Assembly: GCA_902783675.1 (NCBI GenBank)
Contig: CACZRW010000006.1
Span: 1 to 5,993 of the forward strand
DNA: 5,993 nucleotides
Origin: an uncultured Pseudomonadota bacterium
GTDB taxonomy: Bacteria; Pseudomonadota; Alphaproteobacteria; CACZRW01
Direction of reading: 5' to 3'
Under the pieces are notes generated by a model. That model was not told the DNA's origin, searched no databases, and worked only from the letters and a program-made list of their open reading frames with translations. Position 1 is the first letter of the stretch. Every line of letters begins with the position of its first letter. Position numbers and translations under genes: made by a program. Below are positions 5,975-5,993 of the stretch, in pieces.

Positions 5975-5993
5975 CCTTAAGCCTTAAACCTTA
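5975..5993 (+). repeat. Heptanucleotide tandem repeat (CCTTAAR), running off the window
   Basis: Units are CCTTAAG (5975-5981) and CCTTAAA (5982-5988), then CCTTA (5989-5993), which is cut by the window edge. Only two and a half units are visible, so the true length is unknown and chance cannot be ruled out. The setting, right after two other tandem arrays, makes it more credible. Confidence 0.55.

Noticed and set aside
5928..5975. Canonical Rho-independent terminator
   Set aside because: The stem is strong but A/T-rich, and neither strand has a T run directly after it; kept only as a hairpin of uncertain role.
5892..5993. CRISPR array, because of the repeats after ftsZ
   Set aside because: Units are 7-8 bases, directly abutting and without spacers, so these are microsatellites.

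Overview
The window is the distal half of a dcw (division and cell wall) cluster. All genes lie on the plus strand: the 3' part of murC, then complete murB, ftsQ, ftsA and ftsZ, followed by about 100 bases of short tandem repeats at the right edge. It looks alphaproteobacterial. The gene order murC-murB-ftsQ-ftsA-ftsZ, the MurB with an N-terminal LIDFMPPVRG-type lead-in, and a very long FtsZ ending in DDLDIPAFLRRH (the alphaproteobacterial C-terminal peptide is typically DIPAFLRRQ-like) all point there. I cannot name genus or species. Base composition is moderate and uneven: one 60-base line in ftsQ counts about 43% G+C by hand and one in the ftsZ linker about 65%.

Layout: 1-913 murC, cut by the left edge; 917-1879 murB (GTG start); 1879-2712 ftsQ (TAATG overlap with murB); 2713-2769 a 57-base spacer holding a strong Shine-Dalgarno; 2770-4017 ftsA (TTG start); 3996-5891 ftsZ (ATG start inside the last codons of ftsA); 5892-5993 no gene, but three different short tandem repeat arrays in series and a strong hairpin. 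The genes are packed tightly enough to be read as one operon. No convincing internal promoter was found by eye.

The products act at two successive steps. MurB completes UDP-N-acetylmuramate and MurC adds the first amino acid (L-Ala) in the cytoplasm. FtsZ then forms the division ring, FtsA ties FtsZ to the inner membrane, and FtsQ links the ring to the periplasmic septal synthesis machinery. The ddl gene (D-Ala-D-Ala ligase), which commonly sits between murB and ftsQ in this cluster, is absent here.

This is essentially a housekeeping locus, and I see no previously undescribed system. The points worth a second look are: the loss of ddl from its usual place; the ftsA/ftsZ overlap in which the ftsZ Shine-Dalgarno is also the tandem arginine codon pair of the FtsA membrane-targeting helix; a 39-residue charged N-terminal extension and a roughly 250-residue C-terminal linker on FtsZ; a ten-codon (nine-residue) mini-ORF abutting the TTG start of ftsA; and the string of three microsatellites with a 14-bp hairpin right after ftsZ.
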